This document shows positions 6,861-15,800 of a stretch of 23,159 nt of DNA, piece by piece. The notes below the pieces were generated by a model. The model was given only the letters and a program-made list of their open reading frames with translations, had not been told where the DNA came from and searched no databases. The DNA is taken from IMG/VR virus record IMGVR_UViG_3300032053_002817, positions 1-23,159 of that record; one strand, 5' to 3'. The DNA comes from a virus. Position 1 is the stretch's first letter, and every line of letters begins with the position of its first letter. The position numbers were made by a program, and so were the translations under genes.

Positions 6861-9800
6861 TTTGATTGAGTCTCCTCCATTCTGCGGTACGAATGGCGCA
6901 GCCCGCATCTCTTCCGTTATAGATCTCGCACGGAGTGATCCTTTCGGTAGGATGTGTACGGGTATCGCCGCAGCTCCTAACTCCGAAGCGGCATCTGTTC
7001 GGCTACGTCCTTCATGGTCTGAGACTTCCCAGACTTTGGATCGCTCATTCCAAATGGCTGACAAAAATGGAGGAGCGATTGCATTCCCTTCCGCTATCTG
7101 ATTTTTAATAAATGGAATAGTCTTCTCGTCGAAGTTACCTTCTGGAACTAATGAACGGAAGTCAGCTGGACTCATCGTCTTGACGAATCCGAAGTAGTCG
7201 ATATCAGCCTGATTCGGAGTACCTCCTACGCCAGTGCTGTCCCACTTTATGTCACCGAAGGATGTACCTACAGAGACATTAGTTTGTCCAGTAGCATTTC
7301 CAGTTGCGAGTTCGTCATCCCCTCCGCTATTTCGTGGGGTTCGATTGGTTCTGATGGATTCTGCGATGGCTCTGGCTTCGTCTCCGAATCCGCGTTGCGT
7401 TGCGATGTTAATGAATTCTTCGTCATAAGATAGTTTAAGGTTGCTCTCCTCTTTCCCTGTTAGCTTTGCCCAAAGATCTTTTTCTGGATACCACAGGATG
7501 GCTTGGATGTCTGCGTTAGTGGTTTCATATCCTAATGCTTTTAATTGTAAACGGCTATTGTTGACAATCTTCGTGATCACTCTGCGATCTTGATCGGACG
7601 GTGCATCGATGGGGTTGAGCCTTGCTTTGATGACGCTCGCGGCATTAGCCCATGATGGCTTAACCTCTTTCATCTGGTCTTTGGTAAGGAACGTATCCCT
7701 TCCTGCTTTGGCAAACTCTTGCGCCCTCCACGCATCAATCGTAATGCGCGGAGTCTTACCTTTTGCAACCAGCGCATCAAATTTATTTGGCAAATCATTA
7801 AGCAACACTTCCCGTTTGGCATCGGTAAGCTTTTCTTTTTTAGCCGCAGCGATAGTCTCTTTTGTTTTCTTTGCCATCCAAGCTTCCCGCGTAGTCGGAG
7901 GAAGGTTCTTACTGGCTGACAGTGCTGCGTGTTCTGCGTTAATTTTTGTGGCGAGCTTATCCGTAGTAGCAACATATTGCTTTAAAGTTATTTTGCCAGA
8001 CAGTAAGTCGTCGGACAACTTCTGACTTATCGGCTGACCCAATAACTTGTATTGACGTTCCCATTCAGCGTTGAGCTTGATGGCGGTATCGTTGCACAGC
8101 TCCCTGAATTTTCTATCTGTCGTGAGTCTTTCAACGGCGGTATACTCAACGGTTAATTTTGTACTGCCATCTTTTTTTATGATAGGCTTGCCCGCTTTAT
8201 TTAGGTCGGGAACAAGCTTAATCTTTTCGAGAGCATAAGGTAGAGGGACATTAGCTTCTCTCGCTCCAATAATTAAGTTAGCCAGACGAGATTCAGTAAC
8301 GCCGTCACCGACTACATCGCCAGTCCATCGACCCCATGTACGCCGCATCCATAGATCAACCGTGACAGGATCATAGACCGACAGTAAATTCTGTAAGAAT
8401 CCCTGTCCAATCTTCGGTCCAAAGAGTGCCGCTCCGTTTACTTTGTCGTCGTTGGCTCCAGAGACGGTGACTTTCTTGCCACGGATCTCGCTTGCAATCG
8501 CCGTCAACTGTTTAACAGTAAACTCTTTTCTAACAAACATCTCCCCTTCTCCATATCCGTATTTTGCAACTAGAATATTTGCAAGATTGAGATTACTTTT
8601 GATTGCTGCGGCTTTCGATCCGTAGCTTATTGTTGGGTCAAATTGTCCGTCACGCTTTAGTGCTGTGAATTGCTCTTCGGCGTATCGGGTATTCTGTTCT
8701 ACGTTGATGTTCTGCGAAGTGATGGCGAGTGCCATACGCATTGCAAAGTTCGCTGCCTGTACTGGATCAGCAGCAGAAGCAAATGCTGGCACAGCTCTCG
8801 CTGCGTTGACATCTGAGAGTTCGGGATGGATAACAGCGGCAACACTCATCGCTACTTCAATCGCAGTAGAGTACCAGTCGGCGGCATTCCTTCCGCTAGC
8901 GTTGAGCGCGGCGACAACTTCTCTTGTGCAGTTGTCCGTGATAATAGCCATCTGCTCTGGAGTAATGTTGTTGCTAGTAACTATACCGCCCCAGAATTTT
9001 TGAGCCATCTCCGCCAGTTGATTGGCAACAACTTTGTTGGTAGCTTTGACCGCAGACTTTGTCGCTCCATGTAGTAACAGGAGAGAGGACATTGGGAACG
9101 GAGCTTCTGAAAGTTGAGCAGCTAGATCACCGAATGATGTGCCTACTTGATTAGAGAACATTCCAACTACGTCGGATGGATTCTCTGGATCGAATGACAT
9201 TGAGTTCGGAGACAAACGATATCCCGATTGCAGCGCACGCATCTCAGTGACGATGCGTTGGACGGCTACAACTTCATCGGCAGACATCGCGAGAACAGAC
9301 TTGCCACGAACAAAAGATCCAACTTCGTTATTGATGTTGATTGTGTTGCCAAACATCAGGTTGATCATGTTCTTTAGGTAACGTCCAAGAATCTTTAATG
9401 TGCTTGGGTTAGTTCTCCAGAAGGCGTAGTCCTGTTCGGTCGTAGTATTGCGCTGAACTTTCTGTGCCAGCATCCGTAAGCGTTCCTCAACGAGACGTAT
9501 CTTCTCTGCTCCCGAAACTTCAGGATCTTCACTGCGAAGTCTTTCAAGACCGAGCGCACGGTTGGCTTCGTTACCGTAGTATTCGTTTGCGATCTCTTCA
9601 AAGTCCGAATCCTTTTTAGCCTTGACGATGGTGTCGATCTCAGATTCCGTAAGTGAGTTGAACGAAGCGACGTGACGCATCTCCTCATCCACCATCGTCT
9701 TGATGGCGAGACTCGCTTGAGCTGGAGTCCTGCCGATGAGGAGTGCCGCTACGCTCTGAGGATTCATTGACATCACTCCCGTCTGAAGATCAACCTCAGC

Positions 9801-12800
9801 CATTGATATCTCAATGTCCCAACGTAATGCAATCTCTTTAGGAACCAGTCGGCGGACAAGAAGCATCGAACGCTTCATCGTCTCGATCATCGTTTTGTTC
9901 GTATCCGTTGTAGGATCAAACGCGATACTGGCGGGATCAACATCCAACATCAAATCAGAAACCTGAACATCCTCATCAGCTTTTGCTGCGGCTTCTTCTG
10001 CTTCGGCGGCAGCGTACTCGTTATCGAGAACATTACCGTCTCCAGTAACAGCTCCGAACGCAGTGCCTACACTCTTCGCGTTAGCCAGCAACTCGCTTGA
10101 CTTAACGGCGAGCTTGTTAATCAAACCGCTTGGAGCGTTAGGCGCAGAGTGAATAGCTGAACGTGTGAGATCGATCACGTCCGTGAACGCCTGTTGGTAA
10201 GCGGACTGTCTTGACTTGCCCATTCCGAATACGTCGAGAATCGCATCGACAACGCGAGCAAAGAATCCACGTTGTTTAGCTGGAGGCGTGAGAGTCTTAA
10301 CCAGATTCTGGAAATCGGTTGACGTAAAGAAGTGTGCGACGAACTCGTTAAGATCAACCAGACCATCCGTTAGCATCGGTGAATCGATCCCGTTATTGGC
10401 AGCGGTATCACGTACCAGATTCAGGATTCCGTTCAAGCGTTGGATAGCAGAACGCTGATCTTCCGTTTGAAGTTCGGTCGGAGCGGACACTACTCTGTTC
10501 ACGAAAGCGTGCAGATACTCATGCATCAATGCATCGGATAGTCCTCTGCCGTTGTGTCCATTCAAGTTCAACGATACGGCTGACGTACCGTCTGCCATCA
10601 CTACGAACTGACCAGCGTATGGTAAGCTGACTTCGTCTAATGAGAAAGTAACTTGTCGGATAAAGGATTGGTTCTCCAGTAGGAGTCTAGCTAGAAGCTT
10701 CTTGTTCGGATCTGTATCCGTAGCGGCGATGACTTTAAAAGCGTTGATGACGGATTGTGGATCACCATCCTTCAGCCCTAAGCTTGCGACATCTGCGTCG
10801 TTCAGATTGCGTGCGAACTGTGCTTGTTCTCCGCGCACGTAGGATCGCGAGAACAAACGTGTGGCTACTTGTCCGATTGACTTAGCAAACTCTCTGGCTT
10901 GTCTGTTCGTTACGGTGAATCCAGATGACGATGAAAGATTTCTTGCCAGTTCTGCAATGTAATCAGGATCTTGATCAATGCTTCCAGTAACTGATCTAGA
11001 TGCGATGTGCATAATCTTCAGCGCATCACGCAGAGCCGTGCCATTTTCATAGTCACCGTCTTGAAGACCTCTTTGGAAAGCAATGGCTTCGGGATTGGTA
11101 GCGTGGTTCCCGCTTGCCATCCACGATGCGAGTTGACTGAATGCGTCTTGCGAAGTCATCCCGCTGATATCGAATGCACTATTCCCTTTATACAATGTAC
11201 TACGTAATAGTTTATCCAACGCTGTACGTAACTCAGGATCAGCATCGATGGATTCGATGGCATCCGATGCCGTGCGTTGTAACAAACCCTTAGTGAACTG
11301 AGACGTTGGGCTAAACAGATTCTTATCAGGAGTAATGTGCTGGATAGATACTTCTTGATTAGGATCATATGCTTGATCAGAAATCTTAGAGAGCTTGTCT
11401 GGAGACGTTGTCTGGAACAATGCTCTACGTGCAAATAAGTTTCTTCTTCTCTGCTGATCTGCATACATATTGCCAACTTTTTCACCGACAGAACGTAAAG
11501 TCGGTGGGACGGTAGGAGCTGTGAGGATATGGTTGTTGATGAAGTTAGCGATAACTAGATCAGGATTTGTTTCAGGATTCACATCGCTTCCGAATGTTTT
11601 TTGGAGGCGGGTAGCAACGATAACTTTTTGGTTGACCCCCTCTGGCTTCGTTAATCCAATGAATTCATTGATAGCTGCGCTGACTCTGTCAGGTTTAAGC
11701 GAAGGAGAAGCTTCTCCAGAGACACGCTGAGAGGATTTGTCGAATGACAATCGCATGGCGTGCAAACGCAGCGCACGGCGGTATGCCATATCGAACGCAA
11801 TCGTCGCCGTTTCTTGGAAAGTACTATCTAATGTACCAGAGTACGGCTTAATTGCGTCCGCAATACGGGTAGCAGATTCATTTCTACTTCTGCTTCTGAT
11901 CCTCAAGCGAGCGGCATTGGCACGCACCGCATCTCGATATTCTGTCTCATCTCCCTGATCTTGGAGCTTCTCCATAGCGTCGGTACGCATATTGGTTACG
12001 GTATTAAGTGCATCTCTGAGAGTAATCTTTTCGCTTTGCTTAAGCGGGTTTGAGATAATTTGCTCGCCAGCCGTCTTGTTATTAAACAAGTTTTCAAAGT
12101 CACTTACTTTCGTAATGAAGTCGTAATCTGGTTCCTCACTAAGAACGGTATCCTGTCTCGTAAGCGTCGATACGAATCCCGATCCCGTTGCGGGATTTAC
12201 TTTGACGATATCAGTAAGAATATGCTCGCTGCCTAGCTTGCTGTATCGGAATGATGGATTGATCTTACTAAGATCAAACCCTTCAGGTATCACAACAGGA
12301 TGGTTGTTCTCCATCAGTACCTTCATCGTCAACGGATTGTTGTCGAACTCACCGACACCATTATCGTTGACGTACCCTGTAGGAGCAGTTCTGGTTTTCT
12401 TATTTAGTTTAGTATCAAATATAGTTACTCTGCTACCTATTACTTTAGTCCAATTTTTCTGTACGGATAGGGCGATAGACTTATACATCTCAGCCGTCTT
12501 CTTGGCTATCAAGTCAGACTTGCCCTCAAGATATCCTGTGTCGTAAGATGCACGCTTCGGGTATCCGTGTAGTTCTTTCGCCTGTAAGCGAACGGGGAAC
12601 CCGTATCCGATTAGGCGTTTAAGCGTGGAGATTTCTTGTCCAGTAAACTCGTCGTCGATGAACGTCTCTTCATCAAATATTTCTGGTACTTTTTCAGTGG
12701 GTTTCTCAGATACATCTTGCCCGAAGGATGTTCCTACTTTGGTTGACTTCTTGCTAGCTTTGGTTGGCTTCTTGCCAGCGGCAATGATCGGGACAGACGC

Positions 12801-15800
12801 GACAGTATCTTCAACAGCGGCTTCGACAATAGCTTCGCTCTCGTCTACGGAGCCAGCGTGGTTGCTGCTCTCCATGATAGCTTCTTGAATCGGATCAAGT
12901 CCAAGCTGTTCGGCATCAGCCGTCTTGTCTTGGTTCTTGATGCTCCGTCTAGAACGTGGAACTTTTACTGGCGGTGCGCCGTTAGCGGATAGCTGGAGTT
13001 CAAGTTGTCCCGTCGGAGCAGATGATGCTTCTTTAAGAGATGCCTCTTTCTGTTCCATCTGAGCGACAACAGGACTAACTCCTTTTCTGGCAGCGGTTTT
13101 GCGTCCCTTCTTTGCCGTTTCATTCGGGATAGAATCAATATCCATCCCCACATCTGGAGCCTTATTGGGGTCGGTGACGATGGCAGAGGCAACAGATTCT
13201 TGTGACGTGTTCGCGTGTAGTGCGGCAGACATCTTTTCGACTTCGGCTATCGTCGTCGGCATCTTCGGCTTCTGCTTTGCAATCGCTTCTTGATTATTTG
13301 TCAAATCAAGTTGCGTGATAACGGTAGCTGCTTCGTTGCCATCTTCATCCGTGTAAGTTACTTCTCTAGTTTCTGGATCGTATCCAGTCACTTTAAGTAC
13401 ATCACCAAAACGATCAGTGATTTCTCCTGCGGAAGCAACGTCCGACTTCAGGAGTTCGTGCATCACGTCGTAGTCATCGGGAGTCTTGTACTCTGCTTCA
13501 GTAGCCACAACAGGCGCAGCCACAACAGGCGCAGCCACAACAGGCGCAGCCACAACAGGCGCAGCCGCAACAGGTGCAGCCGCAACAGGTGCAGCCACAA
13601 CAGGCGCAGCCACAACAGGCGCAGCCGCAACAGGTGCAGCGGGACGTGATGCTTTTAACTGCGCTTCAGCTGCCATTGCGCGTGTGCGTCGTGGAGCTGA
13701 CAGAATTCCATATACGGCTTGAGCCGTTAATGGACTGCCGCTGGCTTCAAGCGAAGAGCTGACTCTTTTAGCGAAGTCAACTTCAACCGCCAGTTGGCGT
13801 TCTCGCGAGCTTTGTTTGAACATTGGAGCAGCAGCCCCACGGATCGCTGGAACACCTGCGCCCATAAACCCACCGAGAAGTGCGGCGTAACCCGCTTGTT
13901 CTAGTCGCTTGAGGAACGGAGTATTCTGATCGGTTGCTGCATCGGTTATGAATCCGTTGATGAAGTCATCAAGACCTTCTTCCCCTGCTTCGTCTACAAA
14001 CCCTTTGCCAACTTCTTTAGTTAAGTTTGATCCGTATTTTTTAAATACGTTTTTCATTTCTGCCGCAACAACTTTATTGAAGACTTCGTCTTTGATGTCG
14101 CTGACATTGGCGATACGCGCCATAACGGATTTGAGTTCGCTTCTGGTAGCACCTTTGAGCATTGCGTCTTCAAGACCGCCGTGACCAAATGCTCCGAACG
14201 CGCCCGTAATCAATCCTGTAATTGCTCCTGCTGCTAGTCCCGCTCCCAACGCACGGTCGTGACGTTCTTCGGGAGTGATGTCTTTATTGTTTTCCAGCTG
14301 TAGATACACACCTGCATAGGTAGCACCAGCAGAACGGTTGAACGCAGGAATTGCCATCGCCGAAGTGACCCCGACCTTTTTAGCCATCTGGCTATTGAAT
14401 CCGTTGATAGCCGCCATCGATCCTTTTGTGCCAGCTTCTTTAACCGATTCTTTAATCAAGCCAGCAGCAGCGATGCGAGATGCTGCTCCTTCTACTGTCT
14501 CATTTGGTAGCTGGCGGAACGCCCCACTAACCAAACCTTTAACCAATCCCTTAGCGGTAAGTCTGGCTCCCTGTTTTGCAGCGAGATATGCAGCACCTCC
14601 GATCCCGCCAGCTGGAGCGGTTGCCATAGCTAGAAGCGTCGTAGCTGCCATGTCAACGATCATTGGAGCAATCGTCTCTGAGAGATCTTGACCCATGCCA
14701 TACTCACGTCCGAACATACGTGCAACCTCACGTCGATTCTGCCTCTCTTTGATGTTGCCCACCATGTAATCACGCGCCCAATCAGCACCCATTATCGCTG
14801 GCACGGCGGATAACAGTTCCCCAAAACCGTCAAGAATGGATTCTTTGATGCCGCCTACGCGGCTTGTAAGCTCGCTGAAGTTATCTGGATTAGATACAAA
14901 TTGCTGAAGAGTATCCGAGTCTTTACTCCCGCTGGCACGCCCGCTCTGTAATGCGTTAAGCCAGTCACTTGAAATCGTAGATTCTGTTAGGATTTTGTTG
15001 TAGCTATCAAACGAGTTTGCTGCGGATATTTCACGCTGTGCGTTCAGAGCAGTCCTTTGGCTTTCCGTAATCTCAGGATGCGCTGCTAGAGCTTTATCAA
15101 ACAGTGGCTTGTTCAGCATCAGTGCTGGAGAAACAAATGGCGTGCCATAACCGACGTTGCGGACGTTGCGACCCACGTCTTCATCTTCATAGAATTTAAA
15201 TTTGTTCTGGTCGTTCGCCGAATAGTAAGCCAGTTGAGTAAGAGCTTTATCAACTTCTTCGTCACTAAACGTATGACCTGATTTAAGGTTGGCGTTGAGG
15301 GAACGCCGTACAGCGGAGATGTCAGGCTTCTGAGCATCAAAGATTTCTCTATCGTTCTCATCAGCCCATGCGAGAGATGTTCCAAAAGAGTCAACAACTT
15401 TAGCCGTCTGCGCATCGTTCTTAACAAGCTCGCCAATCATAGCGGCAGCTTCGTTATAACGTGCCACTTTATATAGCGGAGCTTTGTACCCTAACGGAGT
15501 GCTGAGTAGCGACTGCACGTTCAGAGCGTCTGAGAAACCAACGCCTCCTGTTTTACTGGAGCGGATAGCTTCGGAAAGGTTCATCGAATCCATCATCGAT
15601 CCAGCGATGATTTCTTGCTCGCCGTCTTCGTTAGTTACTCTAGCAAGTGGTAGTTCTCCGTTAAGTACTTTGATACGTTTTGCAGTATCAAATCCTTTTA
15701 GGGCAGCTTCTTCGGCTTCTTGTCTGTAACGGTCACGCGAAGGGATTAAGTCGGGAGCGAGATTATCAAGATCTTTATGGACGGATTTGAAAGTCAAGTA

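Noticed and set aside
15365-15395. DSFGTS near residue 250 of the giant protein as a sixth junction motif
   Set aside because: The order of residues differs from VGTSFG, and it lies inside a helical region without domain change.
4158-15729. Many plus-strand open frames of 60-145 codons opposite the giant gene
   Set aside because: They are antisense shadows of one continuous minus-strand gene with clear domains; none shows a recognisable family, tidy spacing or leader.
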